DNA of 64,000 bases from an uncultured Lachnospiraceae bacterium. Lineage in GTDB: Bacteria; Bacillota; Clostridia; Lachnospirales; Lachnospiraceae. The position numbers and the translations under genes are program-made. The stretch is taken from contig CAJUTU010000009.1 of assembly GCA_910589385.1 (NCBI GenBank), forward strand, positions 47,462 to 111,461, read 5' to 3'. The notes beneath the pieces are model-generated. The model made no database searches and had not been told where the DNA came from. It saw nothing but the letters and a program-made list of their open reading frames with translations. This document shows positions 18,580 to 27,660 of this stretch, in pieces. Each line of letters begins with the position of its first letter. The first letter of the stretch is position 1.

Positions 18580-19902
18580 TCAGCATCCTATTTTTATCAA
18601 TACCTGCGCCTCATAATCAGTATCATGTATATCGTCCACTACATCTCCCTGCGGAACTTCACTCACATATTTATAGCTGATGTCCACTCTTTCCGTACAG
18701 TTTTTCAAAAACCATTCGTATTCATTGTCCAAATGCCCAATGTCAATAGCCTGATACCCGTCATGTGTTAAATCATAAGCCATAACCGTAGCAGCAGGCC
18801 CCAAGGATATCAGCACCAGAAAATCCTTATCTACATGTTCCAATATATAATGCCGTATCTGCGCATAGCATGTCCATGCGTTTTCATTAGGTGCAAGAAG
18901 CCTTCTTATTGATTTTGCATTTTGGAAGAGGTCATTTCCATATCCATTCCTTGTAGCACTGCCTTCTACCAAAAGGATGTCCCTGTCCTCCCAAACCCTC
19001 TTCCATAACGCAAACAGCCCGGCAGCGCTCTCTTTATCCCTATAAAGAATATATGGGCGAGAGACATAAGCGTCATAATATTTTCTATTCATATCCAATA
19101 ACTGCTTTTGCTCCCGTCTCCTTTCCTCTGTCAGATACAACCGGATATTACGCGCAGCATCATCGCTAAATTCATCAAGTAAACCATAATTGTCCGCAAT
19201 ACATATCAGAATTCTCTCGTCGCTGCTTTCCATGACTTCTTTTAAGCGTTCTCCCAATTTTTTATCCGGGATTTGAAATGCAGGTCTGTTCCGTCCGAAT
19301 ATCAGTTCCATTTCGCCGTCCCCAAATCTGCACATGGATTTTTTCTCAACAATTATTTTGTATAATGTCTCTTCTTTACTCCCAATACGAGGATACTCTA
19401 TCCGCTTTTTATAAACTATATCCGGAATCTCATATCTAAGATTGAGCAGCCCGTTTATATCCCGTGTAAAAAGTTCTATTCTTTTTTCTAAATAATCTGA
19501 TTTATATTCTAAACATTCAATTTTGCCTTTGTTAGCATCCGATTTACGCTCTAAGCCGATAATTTCGTTTATTGCACTCCACCTAAACGGATCAATATCA
19601 TCCGCAAATTCCTTTACATTTGAACCGCTGTCAAAAAAACAAAGAATATTTTCTTTAGGAATATCGTAAAGTGCCCCCGCTTCTTTGCGGATTTCATTAT
19701 ATTTTCTGAATGAGGTGATAATAATGACATCTTCACGGCTTATTTCTATATCCTTAGGATTATACACCGGTATCTCGAAAACAACCTTCCCTTGTAGTTC
19801 AGCAGAATTATCAATAATTCCTGCAACTTTTTTTTCATCAACTACTACATCTTTTACTTTTTCTAAATATTTCCCCACTCCCCATAACCAAATCCGTCTC
19901 AT
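18580..19902 (-). CDS. Rossmann module fused to an SP_1767-type (GT-D) glycosyltransferase
   Basis: Residues 1-105 are the recurrent module at the N-terminus (RRIWLWGVGKYLEKV, GIIDNSAELQG, DVIIITSFRKYNE). Residues 180-420 match the DUF1792/SP_1767 glycosyltransferase family: CRFGDGEMELIFGR holds the signature RFGDGE, followed by ICIADNYG, RPYILYRDKESA, LLVEGSATRNGYGND and LISLGPAATVMAYDL. Structurally studied members of this family have the GT-D fold and add hexoses in glycan chains. ATGA overlap with the upstream gene indicates coupling. Confidence 0.85.
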   Translation of the reverse strand: MRRIWLWGVGKYLEKVKDVVVDEKKVAGIIDNSAELQGKVVFEIPVYNPKDIEISREDVIIITSFRKYNEIRKEAGALYDIPKENILCFFDSGSNVKEFADDIDPFRWSAINEIIGLERKSDANKGKIECLEYKSDYLEKRIELFTRDINGLLNLRYEIPDIVYKKRIEYPRIGSKEETLYKIIVEKKSMCRFGDGEMELIFGRNRPAFQIPDKKLGERLKEVMESSDERILICIADNYGLLDEFSDDAARNIRLYLTEERRREQKQLLDMNRKYYDAYVSRPYILYRDKESAAGLFALWKRVWEDRDILLVEGSATRNGYGNDLFQNAKSIRRLLAPNENAWTCYAQIRHYILEHVDKDFLVLISLGPAATVMAYDLTHDGYQAIDIGHLDNEYEWFLKNCTERVDISYKYVSEVPQGDVVDDIHDTDYEAQVLIKIGC

Positions 19903-21017
19903 AGCTCCTCTTTTATCCTCTTTAACATTTCTTTTTGAATATACAGAATGATTTTGCTTTTTATTTCTCCATAAAGCAGAACAGGTAAACGAATATCCAT
20001 CCGATCCATCAATTCACATATTTCTCCTTCATAGTTTTTTGCCGTAATAATTACTACTGTCCTGCTGTCATGATTCCGCAAAGATATCGGCTCTTTTATC
20101 TCTTTTCCCCACAATTTTTTATTTCTAAACATTGGGTTACTGTCTATATATTCAAAATCTGTAATTTTAAGCCGTTTCAAAAGATATCCGCATTCAAAAC
20201 CTTCTGTTTTGGCTCCCCACAAACAGAATTTGACATCTGCATACTCTGACAGCCCAGTACATTTGTTTAAACTGCTTTCGGACAATTCCCAGCCAATCCA
20301 GTGCGCAAACCCACCTGCACAGCATATGTATGTTCCTTGTATTTGGAATCCTTCTTTTTCAATATAAGGTTTCCAAAAATCCAAATCATGTTTCCACCAT
20401 GCGTGACAGCCAAACGGCAGTTTATGATCATTTATCAGATAGCATCGCCTTACATCCGTTTCAAATGCAAACTGTAACGCGACATCCATCGGTGCCACAC
20501 GAAATTCATCGCATTCACATGAACCCCAGTATAGATCTTCATTATTGCCACAAAAAGGTTTTTTATCGAGCATATTAAGGCATGCCCGAATTTTCTTTAA
20601 GGCAAATCCGCCATTCCCTACAGTTACCCGCTCTTTTCCATATCCTGTCAACTGACCATCCAGCCATGGCGCACCATAATAATCATATCCTAAACCACAG
20701 AAATACTCCATTTGATCAGAAAATACATAGGCATCCAAATGATAAATCATCATATACTCATAGTCTAAAAACCTCTCATAAAACTCTCTCTTAACACTTG
20801 TCCTGTTGTATCTGTCAAATGATCCAAACCAGTCAGCAGGCACTTTCTCAACACCAATTCCGTCACACACCAGATCATTCTCTACCGCAAGAGTTTCCGG
20901 AATCATGAATCTAATCGGATAAGATGATAAAACCTTCCGACATTGCATAACCGATATTTTCTCATTTTCTGAAAAAATATTATAATGCGTTGGAATCAAT
21001 ATAATTACTTTTTCCAT
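19899..21017 (-). CDS. DUF5672 glycosyltransferase-like protein with C-terminal Rossmann module
   Basis: Residues 1-250 resemble DUF5672 proteins, which are GT-A-like: IILIPTHYN, WFGSFDRYNRT, YMMIYHLDAYVF with a candidate metal-binding region, YYGAPWLDG and GNGGFALKK (GNGGFSLR is the family hallmark). Residues from about 265 to the end carry the recurrent module (KFCLWGAKTEGFECG, TVVIITAKNY). The start at 21017 is supported by AGGGGGA immediately upstream; the longer frame to 21089 has no ribosome binding site. Donor and acceptor unknown. Confidence 0.78.
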   Translation of the reverse strand: MEKVIILIPTHYNIFSENEKISVMQCRKVLSSYPIRFMIPETLAVENDLVCDGIGVEKVPADWFGSFDRYNRTSVKREFYERFLDYEYMMIYHLDAYVFSDQMEYFCGLGYDYYGAPWLDGQLTGYGKERVTVGNGGFALKKIRACLNMLDKKPFCGNNEDLYWGSCECDEFRVAPMDVALQFAFETDVRRCYLINDHKLPFGCHAWWKHDLDFWKPYIEKEGFQIQGTYICCAGGFAHWIGWELSESSLNKCTGLSEYADVKFCLWGAKTEGFECGYLLKRLKITDFEYIDSNPMFRNKKLWGKEIKEPISLRNHDSRTVVIITAKNYEGEICELMDRMDIRLPVLLYGEIKSKIILYIQKEMLKRIKEEL

Positions 21018-21099
21018 TATTATCCCCCTTACAGTTTTAGCCACGAATTTTCCAAAATATCCGCAATGGGCATATAAAATATAAAGCAACGTGCAAATA

Positions 21100-22977
21100 T
21101 TAAAATTGTTTATAATCCACTACATTATCACAGCCTAAGCTATTGATCTTCTTTTTGATACTATTGACATCCCTTGAATTAATGCACACGATGATGCCTG
21201 TCTGCGACCAGTCTTTTCTTTTTTCGAATATGGTTTCTAATTCATATACAGGAATCCCCAAATAATAACTGTCCGTTTTATGTAATCCAGATACCAGGAA
21301 ACCAGCTACATATATATTATTTGAGTTTAATAATTTGTAACATTCTTTTCCATATATGCCGTTTCCAAATATATAAATGTCTTTTTTATTTTTACAAAAT
21401 AATGTCACTCTTTTAATCCTGCATGCATCATCCAGCGCCTTCTCACTATATATCTGTGTTAATTCCGAAAAACCTGAAATCATTCTCCGCAGAAGATTCA
21501 TTTTGATACGCGCATATTCCGATGATATAATCCGCTCATATTTCATCCCCTTTTGTGTTATATCACAAAGGTTTTTAATCCTGCTTAGATTTCCTATATC
21601 CTCACATCTCTTTTTCATCCATACTGCGCCTATCTTTCCGGCTTCCGTATTGCGAGAGTTCACATTCCACATTTGCTCCTCAACGATCATCCCTGACAAT
21701 AATTTTTCTTCAGACAAATGTTTCAGGATATCTGCAATAAACTCAATGCTGCTTATACTGTTTTCAAAGAGAAGATGCAGCCGGCTTCTTCCTGTTTTAA
21801 GAGGCCTTCCCGTCTCATATATGTTCTGCAAATTGATAACACAAAAATATTCATATTTTGAACGGTAATGATTAACATATTCCATCAGTTTTTCATTATA
21901 TTCTATCAGCTGCACTCTTTTTAATGCCGGTTTTCTGCATTCAATTTTATCCGATATAGCTTTGTCATATATGATTACCATATCTATATACTGGTCAATA
22001 TTTTTCATATATGCAAACACATCATCAATATATATTTCACAGTCTATGTATATAATAATAACCGACTTTGTAATATTGTCTTTATCATAATCATCCAATT
22101 CCGTTTTCTCTTGAACGATATACTCCATACACAGGTTATTATCTATCTTTGAGAGATTATTTTGATCCAATAACACCTGCCAAATCATATCAGTATCATA
22201 TTTACTGTTTTGTTTCAGATATTTCATCAGTAATACTATATCTTCATATTCCGACATGGTATATATCTGTTTTCTGTCAAGTAAAAAGCATTTTTTTTTG
22301 ACAACAGGGCATCCTTTATGTACTACCAATGCATATGGCTCAAGCATAGCATATACATATCTCTCACTAAACACTTCCGAGTTAAAACATTTGTCATCTA
22401 CATAAGTGCTTCCCACAAATCCCTCATGAATAAAATACTCTGTCAATCTTAGCTCATAATTTAGAACAGCCTGCTTATATGTTTCTATTTTAGGAAGGTT
22501 TTCCCAAAATTTGCGAAAACTTTTATGCCTGAGCATTCGATCTCTTATTACCAAAAAATAAGATTGTAAATGAAATGGTACATCCCCCATTAAAGTGTTG
22601 GACTCCTGATTTGACGTAAATGCCCAAAAATCACATTCACGATTTGACATATTGCAAAAGATGTCTGCAAATGGGATGAACGGACCAAAAAAACTGTCAT
22701 TTAACAGAACCAATTCATCAAACTCATATATTTTTTCCCACCCCAAATATTCATCCATGGTCTGCTTTAAGGCTGCCGCATCATATCCTTCATTAGTCCT
22801 AAAAAAAATATCATCTATATACTGCTTTATTTTCTCCTGTTCCTCAATCCTGAGCATACCGTTACATACAACATAAAATGCCTGTACTTCTTTTTTTAAT
22901 TCTTTGACCAAATATTCTATGTAATCATAAACTTTTCCTTCTTTTGAATATATTGCCAATATAGCCAGTCTTTTCAT
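21100..22977 (-). CDS. RgpF-type rhamnan synthesis protein with C-terminal Rossmann module
   Basis: Residues 1-280 match the rhamnan synthesis protein F family (RgpF, PF05045): KRLAILAIYSKEGKVYDYIE, VVCNG, RTNEGYDAAALKQ, LVLLNDSFFGPFIPF. RgpF-like proteins are glycosyltransferases that extend rhamnose-containing cell wall polysaccharides. The middle part (300-520) has no recognised domain. The last 95 residues are the recurrent module (YIFGNGIYGKECYKLL, GIIVCINSRD). Note that no dTDP-rhamnose genes occur in the window, so the sugar transferred may be the deoxyhexose made by the adjacent CDP-sugar genes (inference). Confidence 0.82.
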   Translation of the reverse strand: MKRLAILAIYSKEGKVYDYIEYLVKELKKEVQAFYVVCNGMLRIEEQEKIKQYIDDIFFRTNEGYDAAALKQTMDEYLGWEKIYEFDELVLLNDSFFGPFIPFADIFCNMSNRECDFWAFTSNQESNTLMGDVPFHLQSYFLVIRDRMLRHKSFRKFWENLPKIETYKQAVLNYELRLTEYFIHEGFVGSTYVDDKCFNSEVFSERYVYAMLEPYALVVHKGCPVVKKKCFLLDRKQIYTMSEYEDIVLLMKYLKQNSKYDTDMIWQVLLDQNNLSKIDNNLCMEYIVQEKTELDDYDKDNITKSVIIIYIDCEIYIDDVFAYMKNIDQYIDMVIIYDKAISDKIECRKPALKRVQLIEYNEKLMEYVNHYRSKYEYFCVINLQNIYETGRPLKTGRSRLHLLFENSISSIEFIADILKHLSEEKLLSGMIVEEQMWNVNSRNTEAGKIGAVWMKKRCEDIGNLSRIKNLCDITQKGMKYERIISSEYARIKMNLLRRMISGFSELTQIYSEKALDDACRIKRVTLFCKNKKDIYIFGNGIYGKECYKLLNSNNIYVAGFLVSGLHKTDSYYLGIPVYELETIFEKRKDWSQTGIIVCINSRDVNSIKKKINSLGCDNVVDYKQF

Positions 22978-22992
22978 ATTATTTTTCCTGCC

Positions 22993-23769
22993 TTACTCCC
23001 AGACCATCCAGTATGCTTTCTTTTGTAAAATCAAATCTTCCAGATATTTTTTATCTCTCAAAGTATCCATACACTGCCAAAATCCGTCATAGCAATATGC
23101 CGCCATTTCTCCCCTTTTCACAAAAGTTTCCATTGGATCTTTCTCCAATATCGAATCATCTCCATCTATATAGTCAAAAATCTCAGGAGAGACAACCATA
23201 AAACCTCCGTTTATCCATCCTCCGTCATTTTTTTTCTTTTCCGCAAAACGTTTTACTTCTCCACTCTTCCCAACTTCCACACTTCCAAATCTATTGCCCG
23301 GCTGAACAGCAGTTATCGTCAGCTTTTTTTCCTTTTCCTTGTGAAAGTCCAAAAGCCTGCTTATATTGATGTCAGATACCCCGTCTCCGTATGTAAGCAT
23401 GAAATCTTCATTCCCTATATACGGCTGAACTCTCTTGATTCTTCCGCCAGTTAATGTATTCAAACCTGTATCCACTACCGTTACTTTCCATGGATCAGAG
23501 ACATTATTATGCACTGTCATACTGTTTTCTTTAGAAAAATCAAAAGTAACGTCCGACCCATACAAAAAATAATTGGAGAAATACTCCTTTATAACATTCT
23601 GTTTATATCCGGCACAGATAATAAATTCATGAAAGCCATAATATGAATAGCACTTCATGATGTGCCACAGGATCGGTTTTCCGCCAATTTCTATCATCGG
23701 CTTTGGTTTAAACTCTGACTCCTCACTTATTCTCGTACCAAATCCGCCTGCCAGTATTACTACTTTCAT
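22993..23769 (-). CDS. rfbF: Glucose-1-phosphate cytidylyltransferase
   Basis: Makes CDP-glucose from CTP and glucose 1-phosphate, the entry step of CDP-6-deoxyhexose pathways. At 258 residues it has the standard length. Seen: VVILAGGFGTRISEESEFKP, the Lys-containing PKPMIEIGGKPILWHIM, MLTYGDGVSD with the metal-binding Asp, and GGWINGGFMV. It stands beside the C-methyltransferase and reductase genes, and rfbG lies upstream in the same operon. Confidence 0.95.
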   Translation of the reverse strand: MKVVILAGGFGTRISEESEFKPKPMIEIGGKPILWHIMKCYSYYGFHEFIICAGYKQNVIKEYFSNYFLYGSDVTFDFSKENSMTVHNNVSDPWKVTVVDTGLNTLTGGRIKRVQPYIGNEDFMLTYGDGVSDINISRLLDFHKEKEKKLTITAVQPGNRFGSVEVGKSGEVKRFAEKKKNDGGWINGGFMVVSPEIFDYIDGDDSILEKDPMETFVKRGEMAAYCYDGFWQCMDTLRDKKYLEDLILQKKAYWMVWE

Positions 23770-23782
23770 ATCTGCCTCCCGC

Positions 23783-24658
23783 TCATCCCAGCATTTCTTT
23801 TAATCCCTGTTCCAATGGTACAGTGCATTCCCAGCCCGGAATGATTTTTCCGATTCCCTCAGGATTGACAATTTCCCTTTTTCTGTTCTCGCGCATTCCA
23901 AAATTCAGTTTAATATCTTTATTCATGATTTTTGTCAATTTCACTATGACGTCTTTTAAAACAACAGGTTTTTTATCCCTCACTGCAAACTCTTCCATAT
24001 ATCTGCTCTTTGCTGCATCAAGCAGTCCCATTGCGGCAATGTACGCAGAAACTACATCCTTAATATGACAATAGTATACTTTTTGCATACAGTCACTTAA
24101 ATCTATGCTTTCCCCATCTTTCATTTCCGCCAAAACAGTAAGCAGTTTTTTCCTTTTGTCATTTGGACCATAGGTATCAAACAGCTTCAAAGTAATGCTT
24201 CTGCATCCCATTGTCTCTGTATAATACTTTATGATATTCTCAAAAGCATTTTTTACGGCGCCATATAAATCAACAGGGTTACTGCTCTCTCCATTAAAAT
24301 TCTGCCAATAAGTTCCCGTATTAATTATTTTTTTACATCCCGCCTGACATACTGCATCAAGCAGCATGACCGGCACATCAAAATTACCCTCCAGCAGTTC
24401 GGCAAGATTATCTTCGGAATGCTCCACAATAAATCTCCCCATAAGGTTAATATAATACTCAGGCTGTGCCTGTCTGATTGTTTTATATACATTACCATCA
24501 TTGATCTGTATGATGCACTCCTTATCTATTAACGTATTTAGTACAGATAGATCGCTTTCTTTTCTCACAAGTGCATACACCTGATATTCCTTCACCAATT
24601 CCCTTATCAGACTGATACCTATATATCCTGTCGCACCGCTTATCATTATATGCTTCAT
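23783..24658 (-). CDS. NAD-dependent epimerase/dehydratase (likely NDP-4-ketohexose reductase)
   Basis: Extended SDR with an ISGATGYIGISLIRELV nucleotide loop, NLMGRF, NTGTYWQN (Thr in the catalytic Ser/Thr position) and DLYGAVKNAFE holding YxxxK, plus FDTYGPNDKRKKLLTVL. Because it sits between rfbF and the C-methyltransferase gene, I infer it reduces the 4-keto group of the CDP-linked, C-methylated 6-deoxyhexose as the last step. It could instead be an epimerase. 291 residues. Confidence 0.75.
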   Translation of the reverse strand: MKHIMISGATGYIGISLIRELVKEYQVYALVRKESDLSVLNTLIDKECIIQINDGNVYKTIRQAQPEYYINLMGRFIVEHSEDNLAELLEGNFDVPVMLLDAVCQAGCKKIINTGTYWQNFNGESSNPVDLYGAVKNAFENIIKYYTETMGCRSITLKLFDTYGPNDKRKKLLTVLAEMKDGESIDLSDCMQKVYYCHIKDVVSAYIAAMGLLDAAKSRYMEEFAVRDKKPVVLKDVIVKLTKIMNKDIKLNFGMRENRKREIVNPEGIGKIIPGWECTVPLEQGLKEMLG

Positions 24659-24677
24659 ACAATTATCCTCTGACCGG

Positions 24678-25913
24678 TCAATACTCCTGTACTTCCGGCA
24701 TGAATGTCACAAATTTACATCCCCATTCACGCACATATTCCAACTGCTGCATAATTTCTTGTTTTAAATTCCATGGAATTATCACGATATAATCCGGTTT
24801 TGTCTCCTTTATCTTATCCGGTGAAACAATCGGGATCAGCGATCCGGGAAGATGCAGATTTTGCTTGTATGGGTTCATATCTGCCACGTAACTTATCACA
24901 TCGTTTTTAATACCGCAGAAATTAAACAGTGTATTGCCCTTTGCAGCCGCTCCATATCCTACAATGGTCTTATCTTCCTTCTTTAATTCCGTAATTTTAT
25001 TCCATATACTAAATTTCAAGTTCTGAACATACCTGCCAAATTCCTCAAATATCCGGGGAGAATCCAAACCAAACTCCGTTTCCTCATCTATGATGTCTTT
25101 TACGGCGCTGCTTACCTGTACTTTTGTGTTCTCTGCATGTGCCGCAAATATCCTTAATGAACCTCCATGCGTCTCAAGCTTCTGCACATCATAAAGTTTT
25201 AAACCATTGTCTCCAAATATTCTGTTCACAGCCAAAAGATCCAAATAGGAAAAATGCTCATGATATATTGTGTCAAACTGCTTATACTTGATCAGATTCA
25301 GTAAATGGGGAAATTCCATGGTAATTGTTCCTTGCTCACTTAACGAAGTCTTTAACCCTTTTACAAAATCATCTATGTATGGAACATGCGCAAGCACATT
25401 GTTGCCAATGATCAGATCATACGTTTTCCTTTCACTAACCAGCCTTTTTGCAAATTCTTCTCCAAAAAAGCTGTCAATGGTTTCGATGCCCTTCTTTCTT
25501 GCCACATCGGCAGTGGACGTGGATGGCTCTATCCCCAATGGCTTTATGTCATATTTTCCAAAAAACTGTAGTAAATACCCATCATTAGAAGCGATCTCCA
25601 TAACCTTTGAATCTTTATCCAATCCCAGCCTGTCCACAATATAGTCCACATACTGTTCACTATGTTTCAGCCAGCTTGCCGAAAACGAACTGTAATATTT
25701 ATAATTCCGATTAAATACTCCGTCCGGCGCTTCAAAGTTTACCACCTGCACCAGTTTACAATGATCACAATAGCAGGTTCGTAAAGGCAGTTCATGCTGG
25801 CCTTTTTCAATATCATCCTCTGTAAGATAATCGTTGGATAATGGCGATAATCCCAGATCAACCATATATGTATGCAGTTCTTCCCCACAGTATCTACATT
25901 TTATTTTTTCCAT
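24678..25913 (-). CDS. Sugar C-methyltransferase (TylC3/NovU-like)
   Basis: SAM-dependent methyltransferase that adds a carbon-linked methyl group to a 4-keto NDP-sugar, usually at C3. The three-part architecture is visible: an N-terminal zinc-binding region (CRYCGE near residue 5 and CYCDHCKLVQ near 50), the central SAM fold (KVMEIASNDGYLLQFF, IIGNNVLAHVP) and a C-terminal Rossmann-like domain (VGYGAAAKGNTLFNFCG). The catalytic YHEHFSYL motif matches the Tyr/Glu/His set of the structurally known enzyme TcaB9. The start is the second Met, with GGAG eleven bases upstream. With rfbF and rfbG nearby the product is predicted to be a CDP-linked branched deoxyhexose. Confidence 0.9.
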   Translation of the reverse strand: MEKIKCRYCGEELHTYMVDLGLSPLSNDYLTEDDIEKGQHELPLRTCYCDHCKLVQVVNFEAPDGVFNRNYKYYSSFSASWLKHSEQYVDYIVDRLGLDKDSKVMEIASNDGYLLQFFGKYDIKPLGIEPSTSTADVARKKGIETIDSFFGEEFAKRLVSERKTYDLIIGNNVLAHVPYIDDFVKGLKTSLSEQGTITMEFPHLLNLIKYKQFDTIYHEHFSYLDLLAVNRIFGDNGLKLYDVQKLETHGGSLRIFAAHAENTKVQVSSAVKDIIDEETEFGLDSPRIFEEFGRYVQNLKFSIWNKITELKKEDKTIVGYGAAAKGNTLFNFCGIKNDVISYVADMNPYKQNLHLPGSLIPIVSPDKIKETKPDYIVIIPWNLKQEIMQQLEYVREWGCKFVTFMPEVQEY

Positions 25914-27660
25914 CAATACTATACTCCTTTAAATATGTTTCGAGTGTGATTAAATTTTTATCGCGTTCACTCAAAATAGGATTTACCACTTTCCAGTCAT
26001 ATCCAAAACTGTCCCACCGTATTCCCATATCAAAATCCTTTTTATACTCTCCTGAAATGTTATAAATGACCGTATTTTTTTCATCAAATGTCCGAAATCC
26101 CCACGCGCAGTATTCAGGTACTATCAACGATTTCCCGCAATCCTCCGAAAGTTCAATCCTCTCATACGCAAGATAAGTCCGGGATAACGGCCGTAAATCC
26201 AAAACAATCCCTTCTATCTTTCCTTCAATGACTGTAATAAGCTTTGTCTGCCCATAGGGGGACGGCTGAAAATGCATCCCCCTGATCACATTTTGTCCAG
26301 ATGTCGAGACGAATATTTCAGAGTTCTCAAAGCCCCCTAATTCTTTGCCTTTGAATATGCATCTACTAATCCCCCGGATATCCTCCGAGCACCTGATATC
26401 TATATATTTTACTCCGTCCACCGAATTCAGCAGCGATTCTATATTTCTATTAAAATATAATTCAGAAAAACCTTTACTTTTCAGTTCTTTTACCACTTGA
26501 ATAGAGTTATTATTATTGAGTGCGACAATAATTCCCGTATGACTATCAGGCTTTATATCCGAAATCCTCCAAACAGGCTTCTCTAAAAAACAATCTAATT
26601 TTTTATAATTGTCAGATACAATGTAACCACTAAATTGTATGTTTTGTCTTTTTAAATAGAGAGTAGTTTCATACGCCGTATGTCCTGTTCCGTATATGTA
26701 TATACATTCATAATAATGCGAAAACCACTTTATTCCTGTATAATCCAAATAATTTACATGATTCACCAAATCATCATACGCCACAAAATATACCTGCTCC
26801 CTAATATGGGAAACCAAATTATTTAACATAAAATGGTAATTTGATAACTCCATCGATGCATATTGGTCACTCATAATAACCTCAGTCTGATAATGCCGTG
26901 CTTCCGCCACATATGGTAAAACCCTTTCAATGGCATGGCTGATTGTATTATCCTCCGCCATCGGTTCCGGTTCAAAAGAATCATAAGAAAAACCAGCGCT
27001 CCAAAGCGGCTTCAGCGCATCCGTCCTGCACCAAAAAGCTGTTCCCAAAGCAATAGGCGGTTCATCTTCCTGGATTTCGGTAAAAATGCCGAGCGTCTTA
27101 GCTAAATGAACTGTTTTCTCATAACAACTGGTCCACTCGTTTCCATAATTACCGAAATAATTACCATGATATGGTGCCGGAGGGACTAAAAGCCCTATAA
27201 ATGGTTTTTGCTCCATGTACTGTATTATATTTTCAACATATCCCCTGCTTTTAAGCATATTTTCCCATAACAGGTACATATAAGTGTGTCCTATTTTTTG
27301 GGGACCGTTATCCGCCGAAGTTGCTTTATCATGGACAAAACAAATGTATTCATAGTTGTTCCACACGTCTCTGCATCCGACAAGCAATGCACTTATATCT
27401 CTCCCCCTGTTTTGCACTACTCTGATTTCCGTAACATTGATTCCCATTTCCATGCAGATTTTTTCAATAAACCGCTTTTTTTCTTCCGAACCTATTGTTA
27501 TATAAATATCCGCATATTCCGGCACTGACGTCAGATAAGAAATTGCTTCTTGAAACGTGTTTTCATAATAGAGATGTACAATGACTGCCATCTGTATATT
27601 TTTAATAACCATATTTTTAGCTTGTATTGACGATGAGATCACTTTAATTATTGCTTTCAT
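25894..27660 (-). CDS. Fusion of RgpF-like glycosyltransferase, Rossmann module and RmlC-like sugar epimerase
   Basis: Residues 20-300 are a rhamnan synthesis F-type domain (AVIVHLYYENTFQEAISYL, NRGRDISALLVGCRDV, ICFVHDKA, LVPPAPYHGNYFG). Residues 317-410 are the recurrent module (IYIYGTGHTAYETTLYL, GIIVALNNNN). Residues 432-580 are a dTDP-4-dehydrorhamnose 3,5-epimerase-type cupin: VIRGMHFQPSPYGQ holds the catalytic His of the family, then KLITVIEGKI and YKKDFDMGIRWD. The usual PxGFAHGF segment reads VPEYCAWGF, so a second conserved His is missing. Fusing an NDP-sugar epimerase to a transferase is unusual. The start overlaps the upstream stop (ATGA). Confidence 0.82.
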   Translation of the reverse strand: MKAIIKVISSSIQAKNMVIKNIQMAVIVHLYYENTFQEAISYLTSVPEYADIYITIGSEEKKRFIEKICMEMGINVTEIRVVQNRGRDISALLVGCRDVWNNYEYICFVHDKATSADNGPQKIGHTYMYLLWENMLKSRGYVENIIQYMEQKPFIGLLVPPAPYHGNYFGNYGNEWTSCYEKTVHLAKTLGIFTEIQEDEPPIALGTAFWCRTDALKPLWSAGFSYDSFEPEPMAEDNTISHAIERVLPYVAEARHYQTEVIMSDQYASMELSNYHFMLNNLVSHIREQVYFVAYDDLVNHVNYLDYTGIKWFSHYYECIYIYGTGHTAYETTLYLKRQNIQFSGYIVSDNYKKLDCFLEKPVWRISDIKPDSHTGIIVALNNNNSIQVVKELKSKGFSELYFNRNIESLLNSVDGVKYIDIRCSEDIRGISRCIFKGKELGGFENSEIFVSTSGQNVIRGMHFQPSPYGQTKLITVIEGKIEGIVLDLRPLSRTYLAYERIELSEDCGKSLIVPEYCAWGFRTFDEKNTVIYNISGEYKKDFDMGIRWDSFGYDWKVVNPILSERDKNLITLETYLKEYSIDGKNKM

